64,000 nt of DNA, from contig VZRZ01007313.1 of assembly GCA_013398175.1 (NCBI GenBank), positions 233,242-297,241 on the forward strand, given 5' to 3'. A model generated the notes under the pieces. It saw nothing but the letters and a program-made list of their open reading frames with translations. It was not told the DNA's origin and ran no database searches. Source of the DNA: Climacteris rufus (Eukaryota; Chordata; Aves; Passeriformes; Climacteridae). The translations under genes and the position numbers were made by a program. This document shows positions 21,942 through 33,269 of this stretch, piece after piece. Numbering within the stretch: the stretch's first letter is position 1; every line of letters starts with the position of its first letter.

Positions 21942-23095
21942 CACCTGCCCTCACGCCCCCTGGGTAACCCCATGTCCCCAGGGAGGGTCGGGCCAGCCTG
22001 CACCCTGGCACCCCTGGGCTTCCCAGCCCCCTTCCACACGCCTGCTCTCGCCCCGCAGGGTTTCCTTCTTCCACAGACCTGAAGCCAAAGAGTATTGCCA
22101 TGGCCCCTGCCCTGGGTCGGCAGGGGCTCAGGTCCCACCCGGGGCAGGGCAGCCATGGGCTGGCTGCCTTCCTCCTCCTTCTCTCACTCCCAACTCCTAA
22201 TATTTAACCACTTCAGCTTGTTCCCCTCCCTGCTCGGATGCTCTTTTTGGGGTGGCTGTGTAGGAGGATGCTTGGCAGGGAGATTTCAGTGCTGCCATGT
22301 GGGGTGTCCTCCCCAAAAGCCCATGGGGGCTTTCTGACCCAGCCTCCCAGTCCCATACTGTCCTCACCAGGAGCTTGGGGTTGGACCCAAATCCCTGCTG
22401 CTGAGGCCATGTGGCCTTCTCCAGCCAAAACCCTGGCATCCCACGCAGGACTGTCCATGGCCATGCCGGGGCTCCCCCAGATGGTCTCCACCCTCCCCAG
22501 GTAAGGACCATCCCATCATCACCCTCACCTCCACCTCCCAGCCAGCAGAGCTCTGGTGGGGGGTCTGGTCTCCCCCATCCCCTCCACGCACCCTCGGGAC
22601 CTCTGGCTGTGCCCCCACAGCCCAGGTACAGCCACAGCCAGCCCAGCACAGGTACTGGGGTGTGGGGTGGCCCCGAGGTGTGGCCAGATGTGCCCTTGGC
22701 ATGTGTTTATGTGTGTGTGCGTGTTGAGCACGTGTGGTACTGAGGGCAGGCACTGCCATCCCCCCCTCCCCGTGCCACCTTAGCTGGGCTCGAATGGTGA
22801 AAAGCTGGTTGGAATTGGTGTGGGCAAATCCAAGGTGCTAAAAAAAAAAAAACCAAAAAAAAAAAAAGAAAGAAAAAAGAGAAATCTGTAACTAGCTTTT
22901 TTTGTTATTGTATGGAAATTATTACCATAAAAGCTGTGCGAGTCACACAGTCTCTATTTCTTACAGTCTACTGTATTTTGTGTAATTAATGCAATTTAAA
23001 GCCTGTGGATCCTTATATTATTTTTTTGTCTTGGCTGTGTCCTATAAACCATTTTCTAAAGGCACTGAATAAAGAAACGTCCTCTTGTAGCCTGG
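21942..23095 (+). other. COL18A1: COL18A1 3' UTR
   Basis: About 1.1 kb of non-coding sequence follows the stop. It contains an A-rich run at about 22,841-22,882 and a TG-rich patch near 22,705-22,725. The poly(A) signal at 23,068 is followed by TG-rich sequence. The stretch 22,890-23,070 is unusually AT-rich and is the natural terminal portion of the last exon. Confidence 0.75.
23068..23073 (+). terminator. COL18A1: COL18A1 polyadenylation signal AATAAA
   Basis: A canonical AATAAA lies about 1.1 kb after the stop codon, with cleavage expected 10-30 bases later. No other plus-strand AATAAA was seen between the stop codon and this point. Confidence 0.8.
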
Positions 23096-23374
23096 CTCTG
23101 TGCCATGATGGGGATGCAGCGGGATGGGGTCCCCATCCGTATCCCTGTGTGGTACACGGCGGTGGCACCATGGGAATCCTGCCCCCACTCTGTGTTTGGG
23201 GATGGGGAAGGGCACAGCCCTCTCCTCACAGAACAGAAAACATGTCCCAAGGGTTATATCCTTGACAGACCAGCACCAAGGACCAGCAGTGGGACAGGAG
23301 ACCAAGCACACGGTGACGATGACGATGTTCACTTAGGGAGTCAAGAGCTGGCCACGGTGTCTGGGTGCCAGCGC

Positions 23375-23563
23375 TCAGGCTCGCGCAGTGCCTGCCTCCG
23401 GGCTTTTCTCCTGTGCTGGGATCTCCACGGGGAGCTGGCACAGCTCCTTGGCCAGGGCCAGCTCTGCCGGCTGCCTGCGGCGGCTGTGCCGGATGCCCAC
23501 TCTGATGGCTGCCAGCAGGTAAACCACGGCCAGCAGCGTGAAGTAGCCAAAATACACGTAAAA
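23375..23563 (-). CDS. SLC19A1: SLC19A1 terminal coding exon
   Basis: This exon follows the acceptor CTCTTGCAG and encodes the last membrane segment (FYVYFGYFTLLAVVYLLAAI). A basic/Gln/Glu-rich tail ends ...SPEAGTARA and TGA. No canonical minus-strand AATAAA or ATTAAA was found between this stop and the COL18A1 stop. Confidence 0.92.
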   Translation of the reverse strand, partial: FYVYFGYFTLLAVVYLLAAIRVGIRHSRRRQPAELALAKELCQLPVEIPAQEKSPEAGTARA

Positions 23564-25963
23564 CTGCAAGAGAGGTGAGGGGAGAGAACAACGCTTGAAG
23601 TCCTCCCTTCCATCCCACACCATTCAAGGACCACCTCCTTCCTAGGTGCCACCCCATCCCTACCTGGGGATGCACGGATAAGCCCAAGCCCCTCTTGTCG
23701 GCCACTATGATGGTGATGATGGTCTTCAGCACGGTGCCAAAGAAGGTGTTGACCCCGAAGACCAGAGCGCAGAGCTCTTTGGAGAGGGAGGTAGCAATCT
23801 GGAAACTGGGAAAAATGGGAGCACTGGTGAACCCCTGGTACCAACCCAGTTGCTGGGGTGGGAGCGGGTCCCCAGGAGCACTACGTACATGGCAATGGGC
23901 ACCAGGAACTGGTAGGAGCCCCGAAAGAGGATGTAGACAGCATAGCACAACCAAATGTTGTTGGTGGAGTTCATAAGCAGGAGCAATCCTGCCTGGAATG
24001 CTGTCACCACTCCAATCACCAGCTCTGACCACAGTGTCCAGCGAATCTTCAGGTAGCCGGCAGCGAAGGAGGCAACGGCTCCTGGGGAGGGATGAAGAAT
24101 GCTGTGAGCACCTCAGGGATCACCTGCCCCACCTAGGCTGGGACCCAGCCCAGTGATGATCACGTCATCCCCAATGCCAAACCTGTATCCCCAAAAATTC
24201 CATAAGGACCACCATTCCTAAGGGATGCAGTGGGATGGAGCATCCCACCTCATCCCGTGTGCCCGGCCATTCCCATGGGATGCAGCAGGATTGGGGTGTT
24301 CCCCCACAAGCCCCAGTGTCCTCATCCCAGGTGAGCTTACCCAGTAGCGTGGAGGCAGCATCCACCCCTCCGTTGTACACCCGGCGGTTGTCCGTGGTGG
24401 GAGAGATCTCATTCCAGAGGATGTGTGCATAGTACAGAATCAGGTAGTACCCAGCTGAGTTGAAGACCCACCACAGGGACCAGAGGCGGAGCTGGGGCTG
24501 CCTGGCCAGTGCTCCCAGCTCCCGCAGCATACGGCAGAGCACCATGTCCCGCCAGCCCTGTGTCCTCCTGCCACTGTCCCCCCCGGCCATCTTGTCCAGC
24601 TCGGTGGGCACAGCCCCGTCACCAGCCCCCCCGGGCCGGTTGAAGAAGAGGCTGCGGCGGGGCCGCTCAAGGAAGAGGGTGAGGATGAGGCCGAAGCTGA
24701 CGAAGCCCAAGGAGACGTAGTTGAGGGTGAGGAAGGAGACGCCGCCCAAGGTGATGCAGATCTGGCCCAACACCGAGCTGGTGAAGACTCCCAGGAGCAC
24801 AGCAGAGCGGGAATAACTGGCCATCCGCTGGTAGCGGGACGGGGCGACGAGGGAGAAGATGTAGGAGGAGTAGGCGATGCGGGCAGCCATGGTGATGCCG
24901 TAGAAGAACTCCATCAGCTGCATGGTCAGAACGGAGGTGCCCAACACCAGCAGCAGCCAGATGGAGATGTGGCTCAGGCTCTGCAGCACCAGCACGGGCT
25001 TGTAGCGCAGGTAGTCTGTCAGCAGGAAGATGGGCACCAGCACGGCCATGTAGGAGTAGGACAGCACCGGCGTGATCACATTGGTCACCTGCCATGAGGG
25101 CAGAGGGGCTGAGCACTGCGTACATCCCTGGACATGCCCCCCAGCCTGGAGGGCTCTGTGGGCACCAGCTCCTGACCCCCACAGCATCACTTCCTCAGGG
25201 AGGAATGTGACCAGCAGCGCACTCAGCTGGGGGTCTGGCTAAGCCTCGGTCCCCTCCCGTGCTGGGAACGCAGCGTTCCCACAGACGCAGCAACCGGCTG
25301 GGATCGGGGCCAGCATCCCTTGTTGCAGGATGATGACATTGTGGCCCCTCCTCACCTAACCCCATCATTGCCAGCAGCTTGCTGGTGCACTGTGCCAGCA
25401 TGGAAAGGTCTCCCTGATGGGATGGGGCGTGTCTTCTCCCAGCCCAGCACCCTCCTGCCATCCCACACGCTGCTCAGGTGGGCGTGGGTCAAGCATCACC
25501 CCTCAAAATCAGTTGACAGCCTCGATGCGAGGTCTTATGCCTGGGAAAGTTGAGCCTGGGACTCAAGGGACAGGGTGACCTCACAGCCAAGTGAGACAGG
25601 CCCCCCCACCACCTTCTCCCCCCAGAAAGCACTACCATGAGTCACCACCACCGCCATGCCCAGGACGTGACACCCCAGCACCCGGTGCACCCCAGAACCG
25701 CAAACGGATGCTCCGGGCAGCCCCAGGGCGGTGACTGTGGCAGAAAAGGGGACACCAGGGTGGGGGACCAGGTGTCTACAGCTCACCTCTGTCCTTGTGA
25801 AGTTCTTGTCGGCCCCCAAGAGATAGGGGGTGATGAAGCTCTCCCCAGGCCGGATCTGCGTCATGAAGCCATAGAAACAGAGGTAGAAGACTTGTAGCTT
25901 CCAGCGCTGGTCTGGCACCGTCTCTGATGCTGGCTTTTTGGCACCATCATTCTTCTTGGGCAT
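23375..25963 (-). CDS. SLC19A1: Reduced folate carrier (solute carrier 19A1), 5 coding exons
   Basis: This is a plasma-membrane antiporter of the major facilitator fold that imports reduced folates and antifolates; in mammals it also imports cyclic dinucleotides. Exons in coding order are 25963-25787, 25088-24341, 24081-23889, 23805-23664 and 23563-23375, all with consensus splice sites. They join to 482 residues. RPGESFITPYLLG, YSSYIFSLVAPSRYQR, LWSLWWVFNSAGYYL, LFRGSYQFLVPIA and LSKELCALVFGVNTFF match vertebrate SLC19A1 across its predicted 12 membrane segments. The C-terminal tail after the last helix is only about 40 residues, against well over 100 in human (591 residues in total). The gene lies tail-to-tail with COL18A1. 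Confidence 0.95.
23664..23805 (-). CDS. SLC19A1: SLC19A1 coding exon 4
   Basis: The 142-bp exon starts after TTTTTCCCAG with TTTCCAGATTGC, giving IFQIATSLSKELCALVFG across the junction. It ends CCCCAG|GTAGGG in phase 0 after GLGLSVHPQ. Confidence 0.93.
23889..24081 (-). CDS. SLC19A1: SLC19A1 coding exon 3
   Basis: The 193-bp exon begins GAGCCGTTGCC, completing a Gly codon from the previous exon, and ends at GCCAT|GTACGT in phase 2. It encodes AVASFAAGYLKIRWTLW through FRGSYQFLVPIA. Confidence 0.93.
24341..25088 (-). CDS. SLC19A1: SLC19A1 coding exon 2
   Basis: This large 748-bp exon runs from VTNVITPVLSYSYMAVL to DAASTLLG and ends in phase 1. It encodes membrane segments 2 to about 7 and the central cytoplasmic loop, here Gly/Arg-rich (RPRRSLFFNRPGGAGD). 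A large second coding exon is also found in the mammalian gene. Confidence 0.95.
25089..25786 (-). other. SLC19A1: SLC19A1 intron (698 bp)
   Basis: Bounded on the minus strand by GTGAGC and CCATGGCAG (the acceptor reads ...CTCATGGCAG). No exon or repeat is seen inside. Confidence 0.85.
25787..25963 (-). CDS. SLC19A1: SLC19A1 coding exon 1
   Basis: The exon encodes 59 residues from MPKKNDGAKK to DKNFTRTE and ends GAG|GTGAGC in phase 0. It carries the first membrane segment and the conserved RPGESFITPYLL stretch. An in-frame open path extends upstream with two more ATGs, but a CTGCAG|AGCC acceptor sits four bases before the chosen ATG, so the upstream codons are probably intron. Confidence 0.9.
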
Positions 25964-25967
25964 GGCT

Positions 25968-28206
25968 CTGCAGCAGGACAGCGGCATTATCCCAGGAACC
26001 ATCAGCTACACAAGCTCTGCCGGACCAAGCAGCCCCTCTCTGTCCGCAGGCGTGCTCGGACGCATGGAAAACCAGGGCGCTGCAGTTTCTGTGGAAAAAG
26101 CAGCATTTGGCACAGGCTCAAAATTCCTTCAGAATCGCAAGGCAAATAAATACCACTACCTTCCCCCCAGGATATGTTCTGGAAAGAAGAAAAGCAGCCA
26201 TGCGTCTCGCTGTGCAAAAGCAGGGGGGGTCACTTCGGACGGCATTCGTAAATCACGTGCATCCGGAGCCTGGATGCACAAAGCATCTGGATCCACAGTG
26301 GGGCATCCTCAGCTCCCATCACCTCTTCTTCCTCCCCTTTCAGACTCAGCGGGGTTTTGCTGCTTCCTGGAGCAACGCTTCCATCTGAGCAACAGACCCA
26401 GAGGCAAAGGGGTGCGGATGCCCTGCGCCAGGGATGCTCCAGAGGGGACAGTGCAGGGAATGTGCTGGTGTGGAAGTGAGTTAATGTGCACACTGGGCAC
26501 GAGGCCGCCCATGTTACACAGTAGCTGGGTGGTTGGCAGGACTTTAGCTGAGCTGCTTGCAAGCAGCTGCCCCTTGGCTCTTCCCAGTGGGACACAATGC
26601 CCAGCCTAGGGAGAATGCAAAATGCCACGAGATTCACAGTCCAGAGAGGGATTAAAAGCTCAAATCCTGAGGTCTGGCTGCTGGAAAGCTGGCAGCACCA
26701 GGAGACCTGATTAGCAGTCACGGGATGAAGGCAGGGACAGGGGAGGGCCTGGACTGGGTGTCCTCCCAGAGCTCCCCACTCCCACAAGTCACCAACGGCA
26801 CTTTTCATGCCATAAAATTCCACGTATGCCAATACACGCCATGGGAGCAAGGTCTAGAAACCCGATTACCCTGATAATTGCACAACAACTAATCACAGTC
26901 ATTAAAAACTGAGTTCATGGTCCCAGTCTGTGTCCCACTGGATCCTGCATGGTGAAATTGGGGCCTCACCTTCAGAGCCCCCCTTCCAGCCACTGGATAG
27001 TGCACACCAATAATAGGGACAGGAGCGACACTGGTGCTGGCAGGGGAAATCTGGTGGTGACCAAAATCTGCATGAAGCCGAGTGCCCATTAGCCCCAGTG
27101 AGGACTCACCACTCCAGGAGCATTCCCATGGGATTTCAGCACCAGTACCTGAGTACTGCTGAGTGTCCCAGAGCCTCCACCTCTTAAACAGATCCCTGGG
27201 GATCAGGGCACGCGTTTGCTTGCTCACCAGACCAGAGCTGGTCAGGCACTGGATGGAGCACTGGCCCCCCCGCTGTGGCAGGAAGGACAAGGGGCAAGGA
27301 GCAAGGGCTAACCCTCCCCAAATGCCCACTCCAGCACCGTGATGTGCTGGGGCCACTGCCAGTTGTGAGTGCCTGGACTCTGCCCCATCACCTACTTGTC
27401 CCCAAGCCGGGCTGGGGGTGTCACCTGCAGCAGCCCCTTGCCGTGGGTCAGCCCCTGCCATGGGTGCTGGGATCCTAATGGGATGTTTGCCACCCTTTGC
27501 TCCCCATTTCCTGCCATGTCCATCCAGGATGGATATACACATGTATCCCTGTCCCAAAGGACACCATCCACACTAAATCCAGGATGCAGCTCCATAAAGC
27601 TGTTCCAGTGCTACCATTCCCAAGAGCACTGACTCCTAACTCCCAGCATGTGTATCCCCACATACGAAGGGAGTCCAGACCAGAACCCATCTGGCCGGAC
27701 CAAATTCCACCTCTCCAGAACATCCATGGAGCTGCTCTTCTCGAGGTGAGTGGGCACGAGTCCCAGGGAATGCTCCATCCTTCATCCCTAGTGCAAGCCA
27801 GGGAGCGAAGAGGGAGTGGGAGAGGACCAGGCAGAAGAGGGAGGGTTAGGGAGCAGAGCACGGGCGCTTATCACCGTGTGAACCTGTTTAACACCGGGTT
27901 ATCGGGGTGTGACCTTGACATGGATCGCTGTCACGCTAACACCGTTGTCAGCCCGGGCCCACGGGTGACCCGGGTGGCCGAGCCCTGGCTCAGTTCCCCG
28001 CACAGCCACGGACACCGCGGCCCGGAGGGGACAGCCCTGGGGGCGGGGGATGCTCTCCGCCAGCCGCCTGCCGGGGACACGCAGGTGACACCGCCAAGGC
28101 ACGATGTGTTTTGTGGGGAGCTGCCGCGCCGAATGCGGGTGTGCGAATCCCTGGGGCACCTTCCCTAAGCCGAGGGGAGCGAAGCTCCTGAAAACAGACC
28201 CTCACC
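25968..28206 (-). other. SLC19A1: Probable 5' intron of SLC19A1
   Basis: There is no coding exon on either strand. The acceptor side is CTGCAG just before the start codon. A good minus-strand donor, GGGAG|GTGAGG, lies at 28,206/28,205 below the CpG-rich promoter block, so one non-coding first exon could occupy about 28,207-28,500. Only transcript data can confirm this. Confidence 0.45.
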
Positions 28207-28850
28207 TCCCACGGCCAAACACCCGAGGGATGGGCGCTGCGGGGTGGTTTGGGGTACACGTGGTAGAGGAGGGTGTTGGGGCGCACCTGCTCGCCCTGAA
28301 ACAGGGCACTGCCCGCATTCCCAGCACCCGGGGGCAGTCGCATTCCCGGCATCCCAGGGCACTCCCGGTTCCCCGCACCCCGTACCTGGTGGGCGGTGGG
28401 CATGGGCGCTGCGGGGGATCCCGGGGCTCCCCCCTGCCGCCCTCGCCGGATCCGCAGCGAGCCCGTGCGAGCAGGAGGAGGAGGAGGAGCGTGTGGGGGT
28501 ACCTCGGGAAATGTAGTCGTGCCCCATGTGCGGGGCGGAGCGGGGACTACAAACTCCACAGGACAGCGGGCGGGAGGAGGAGTCAGAGGAAGAGGAGGAG
28601 CCCGGCCACCCCTGGGAGAGAATTCCGGTGGCGCTTGTGTGTCTTGTACAGGGACAAATTTCCCTGCGAAAATATCGTGAAGGGGTGGGGGACCCGCTTC
28701 TGCGGCTCCGCTCAGCCGGGGTCAGCTCCTCGCCCGTCTACCGCGGCCTCTGGGCTGCGGAGTCCGGGGAACGCAGTCCCCGCCTTGGCTCCTCCGCTCA
28801 TTTAACTACCCACGCTGCTGGGATTTATTCCTGCACCCCCTTCGTTTCCT
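27900..28850 (-). promoter_or_regulatory. SLC19A1: CpG-rich block, candidate SLC19A1 promoter (possibly bidirectional)
   Basis: GC and CpG density rise clearly above the flanks. At 28,506-28,517 the minus strand reads ACTACATTTCCC, one mismatch from the ZNF143/THAP11 motif ACTACAATTCCC. At 28,546-28,557 the plus strand reads ACTACAAACTCC, a weaker copy in opposite orientation. A GGGGCGG Sp1-like box (28,531-28,537) lies between them. No TATA box was seen. The block lies about 2.5 kb from the SLC19A1 start codon and faces PCBP3 on the other side. Confidence 0.55.
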
Positions 28851-29320
28851 GGGGGCGAGGGGGGTGTTCCAGTCTGGGCTGTGCCACATCCCAGAGAGTC
28901 TTGAACAGCTGCCTGCTGTGCTCCAAGCAAAGTTCCTGAATCTTCTCATCCCCCCGCCCAGCCTGGCAGCAGCCCCCCGAGATTTGCTTAAGGGGTGAGT
29001 CCGGCCGTCAGGACCAGGAGGGGCTGAAGCACGGCCCTGCACTTCTCCCGGAGGGAAGAGCATCCGAAGAGAGATGCCAAGAGGAGGTGGAGCCCCCCGA
29101 GAACCGGGCTCCGGAGCTGGTGCCCCATCTCCCGGGAGATGACGCATCTTCGCAGAGTATCTTCCGAGGGCATCTTCTCTCCCCGCCTTTCCTTCCCCTT
29201 TCCCAGCACTCACCCTGCCAGAAGCAAATGCAACCTGACAGGGCTCGGCTATTCCGCTGAAATATTTATATGTTCCCGCCTGGAAGTGCGGCAGCAGGAT
29301 CCCAGACGTCCGGGGACCGT

Positions 29321-29340
29321 GACACACACACACACACACC
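29321..29340. repeat. Short (CA)n microsatellite
   Basis: Nine CA dinucleotides follow GTGA and end in CACC. Confidence 0.85.
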
Positions 29341-29714
29341 CGCCCCACCCAGTCCAGCCTGTAAGGGGCTCAGGCAGCCGCCTGGGTATTCCCATCCAGA
29401 GGTTTCCAGTACCATGGAGCCCCCCAGCTGGTCCAGGGGAGGGCGGCCAGACCACAGCAGACGTGTCCGGCAGCTCCCTGTCCCCACCCTGTCCCTCCCC
29501 CGAGCAGCTGGGACCTGTCTCTCCATCCCTGATGGCCAGGATGGTGGCAGGGTTAGGTCCCTTTTTTATATGCAGCAGGATCTGGGCGCAGGAGCACGCC
29601 GGGGCGTGGGTCCGGGGTGATGCCGTGCACCCGGGCATTGCCAGCACCCTGGGACAGAGTCACCCCCAGCAGTGTCACCTGGGACCACACTCAGGTGCCA
29701 CAGGGCAGGGGCTG

Positions 29715-30212
29715 NNNNNNNNNNNNNNNNNNNNNNNNNNNNNNNNNNNNNNNNNNNNNNNNNNNNNNNNNNNNNNNNNNNNNNNNNNNNNNNNNNNNNN
29801 NNNNNNNNNNNNNNNNNNNNNNNNNNNNNNNNNNNNNNNNNNNNNNNNNNNNNNNNNNNNNNNNNNNNNNNNNNNNNNNNNNNNNNNNNNNNNNNNNNNN
29901 NNNNNNNNNNNNNNNNNNNNNNNNNNNNNNNNNNNNNNNNNNNNNNNNNNNNNNNNNNNNNNNNNNNNNNNNNNNNNNNNNNNNNNNNNNNNNNNNNNNN
30001 NNNNNNNNNNNNNNNNNNNNNNNNNNNNNNNNNNNNNNNNNNNNNNNNNNNNNNNNNNNNNNNNNNNNNNNNNNNNNNNNNNNNNNNNNNNNNNNNNNNN
30101 NNNNNNNNNNNNNNNNNNNNNNNNNNNNNNNNNNNNNNNNNNNNNNNNNNNNNNNNNNNNNNNNNNNNNNNNNNNNNNNNNNNNNNNNNNNNNNNNNNNN
30201 NNNNNNNNNNNN
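29715..30212. other. Assembly gap (498 N)
   Basis: This is a run of 498 undetermined bases in a GC-rich neighbourhood. Long open frames drawn across it are artefacts of the Ns. A GC-rich first exon of PCBP3 or another transcript could be hidden here. Confidence 1.
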
Positions 30213-30844
30213 CATGGGGACGAGGCGGCCCCCGGTGCGGCATCCCTCCGGGGAGCGGGGGATGTGCCCCCATCCACCCCGTCCCCCGTGTGCCCCCCGT
30301 CCCCAGGAGGTCTCCCCGTGCGCTGCCACTTCCCGGCTGGGCGGCTCTGCAAGGCTGCTGGGAGTTTTCGGTCCCTGTCTCCCAGCCTTGGGAGGCTCCC
30401 TGGCTCTGCCGAAACAAGCCCAAAGTGCTGTCCCCACTTGGGGACAAGTGGGGATCTCCAAGGGGAGCGGCTTTCCGAACCTCTCCCGCTCGCCACTGCA
30501 GGGAGAAGTGTGCATGGGGATGGGTGATGGCGGGGATGCTGCATGGCTTTGGGTGGGAACATCCCGAGGGGTCCCACGGTGTCTAGTGTGTGTTTCTTAG
30601 CCCTGGCTGCTGGCTTTTGCGTGCGAGCACCCCCGGGCTCCCACTAATGTCAGGCTGGTGTTTATTTATGAGCCCGGGCTCCAGGTGTGCTGCTCACCAA
30701 GCACCCACGGGTGCAAATGCAGCCCCAGCATCAGTGCAGGGGAGAACGGGGTCCCAGGCCTCCAAACCTGCTCTGCAGTTGGGCAAATACTCTCCTGGGA
30801 GCCCATTTTCCCAGCCAGGACCTTCCTGTCCTTCATCTGAAATT

Positions 30845-30990
30845 AGAATCATCATAGAATCACAGAATGGTTTGGGAAGGGACAATAAAGACCATCTAAT
30901 TGTAGCCCCCCCACCATGGGCAGGGATGCCACCCACTCAGTCACTGGGCTGGTTTGTCAGCACATGCCTCAAGGGACTGGGCAGCCCTTG
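30845..30990 (-). mobile_element. CR1 LINE 3' fragment
   Basis: The plus strand opens with ATCATAGAATCACAGAATGG, the reverse complement of the CR1 terminal repeats. It continues through the CCATGGGCAGGGATGCCACC block characteristic of the CR1 tail. Confidence 0.88.
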
Positions 30991-32402
30991 TTGTCCATCT
31001 CCTTTTGGGGAGTCCTGCCGGGGTCTGGGTGCGACCTTGCTGCCCCATGCTGGGGAGGGGCAGCCCAGCCCTGTGCAGCATCCTCAGGCATGGGCTGTGC
31101 TGCAGAGCATCCCCACCCTGTGTGGATGCTGCATGGCCCCCCGGGAGCTGCTGCAGGGCTTCCCCCGATCCTGCCCAGCAAACCCGGGGCAGACAGGGCA
31201 GCTCAGCCCCCCAGGGGCTCCTCTGGTGCTGGGGGTGTGGGGGGAATCCAGCTGCTGTGGTGTGGATCAGGTGTGCCAGGCTTTCCAGGCCTGGCCGGTT
31301 CATGCTGTCCATCCTTGTGAAAGAACAGAGCATCCTGAGGGATGCAGTAGCAAGGCAGTGGGTGATCCCGGAGGGAGATACATGGGACATTGCAGCCAGT
31401 GTCCTGGGTGAGCTGGCAGGTGCACAGGGATCCCCGAGGGTAGAGGGGATGCTTAGCAGCCTCCAGTGCAGACTGTAAGGAAGCAGGCTGAGCATGGAGA
31501 ACCCCATGGAAGGTGAAGAAGTCACCCAAAGTCTCTGTGACCTAATCCGTGCTTTCAAGGAGCATTTCCTTAGTGGCCTGTGGGAGGATGTGAGAGGGAA
31601 ATCCCTGGCTGAGCTCACTGTAAACGTCCAGGGCAGGTCCATGCAGATGCCAAAACTGCTGCCAAACTCCTGGGGTGGGTGGAGTGATGCTTGGATCCAT
31701 GGGGCTGTGACACGAGGCCACAGCCCTGGTTACTGGGTACCCATCTAATCCCCAGCACATCTCTTTCTCTTTTTGATGGCCCCAGGAGAGGCTAGCCTTG
31801 TTTTGAGGCCCTGCATGGTGGGGCTGGGGTGCTGCAGCCACCACTGGGTGGATCCTTGGCTCCCAGCCCTGAGCAAGGAGCATCCTCCATCCTCCCACCC
31901 TGTCCCAGCTCAGTGATGCTTGTGGCCACTGCCATGGACATGGGTTGAAGCTCCCACCTGCCCACACTGCAAAAACAGATCCATATTTTTATCATCAGGT
32001 TGGCAGGAAAGCTGGGTGCTGATGCCTGTCTGCCTGCATGCAGAGAAGAAAACCTCCTTTTAACACAGAAATTCCCACCTTCCCCAAGGGGTTGTTTTCT
32101 GTCAAGGAGGGAATATGGGATTTTCCAGCAGGCTGGCTCCCCCTGTTTTGGGGAAAGCCCATCAAGTCTTGGCACCTACTGTCGGTGGGTTCCTAAATGA
32201 AACAAGGAGTGCAGGAATCAAGAGTTTTCCCCCCAGAACAGTGAAACAAAGGGCTTTAAATTTTCCACCTAATTTTTTTTGGTTACCTTTTCCCATTGGT
32301 GGACCCCAAACATTGTCCTGTTTGCTGGGCAGGGTTTGTGGTGGGACATGTGGAAGAGAAATGCCATTCCCCAGGTAGGGTGGATATTCCCCAGGTGAGG
32401 GA

Positions 32403-32425
32403 GATACTCCCCAGCTGGGAGTATC
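32403..32425. repeat. Perfect 9-bp inverted repeat (hairpin)
   Basis: GATACTCCC and GGGAGTATC flank a CAGCT loop with no mismatches. Two related ATTCCCCAGGT units precede it at about 32,365-32,400, so it may be an edge of a small local duplication. Confidence 0.8.
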
Positions 32426-33269
32426 CATTCCCAACCCCATTTGGTGTGGCAACAGCCCATCTCTGGGGTCTCATGGCATGTCCACCTCCCTGACCTTTCC
32501 AGGGCAGTGTTGGCATTGTGTGCACCACCCTGCTGGGTGTGCACGCAGTGGGAAACCCAGCACTGAGCAGAGGAGGAGAAAGGATCTGCATGGGAGGGCA
32601 GCGAGCCAGCTTCTCCCAGGAAAGGGTTAATCCTGGAGCTCTAGCTCTGGTATCCTATTGCTGGCTACTTTGGGTAAAAGCTTTTTTGGCTCTGTTTCAA
32701 GGGCATCAGGCTGGAGGATGACTCATGCATCCCTGCCACCAAGGAGCAAACCTTCTTGTCCCCACTTTCTCAGCAAAAGGTGATGATTTCCTGAAAATCC
32801 AAGTGCCCTAGAGGGCTCTGGTCATCCCTTAGAGGACGCTGGTCAGCTGGGTTGGGAAAAGCTGTGTCTAGGACTTGCTTGTCCCTAGGGCATTGGGCTG
32901 GTGACATGTCCGGCTTGAGTTCTGAGTGATGCTGAAATGCTTGTGTGGGTGTCCCCAGGATGGGGACCTGCTGTGGGGGGGCATCAGGATGCATTGTGTG
33001 GAGGATGCTTTTGTCCTATAACAGCCTGGGTCTCATCCCTTTATTCCACAGGGAAAGAATTCCCCCACGCTCCCAACGCCGCCAGATGCGCCTCCACGTT
33101 GTGCTGCGCAGGGAGCCGGCTCCGGAGGTAAGGAGGCAGGAATGGCTCCACCACAGTCCTGGGGCTGTCCAGGGCACTCCTGGTGTGATGGTGGCAGGTT
33201 CCTCCCTGGCAGAGGCCACTCAGGCCAGGGGCCTTTCCAGACTGGCTCCGTGCTGCCGAGGGATGGTGT

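Noticed and set aside
25964..26002. Upstream ATGs extending SLC19A1 by 5 to 14 residues
   Set aside because: An acceptor-like CTGCAG lies between them and the chosen start, and the extra residues do not resemble the vertebrate N-terminus.
29139..30600. Long open frames on both strands (up to 462 residues)
   Set aside because: They are mostly runs of undetermined residues from the assembly gap.
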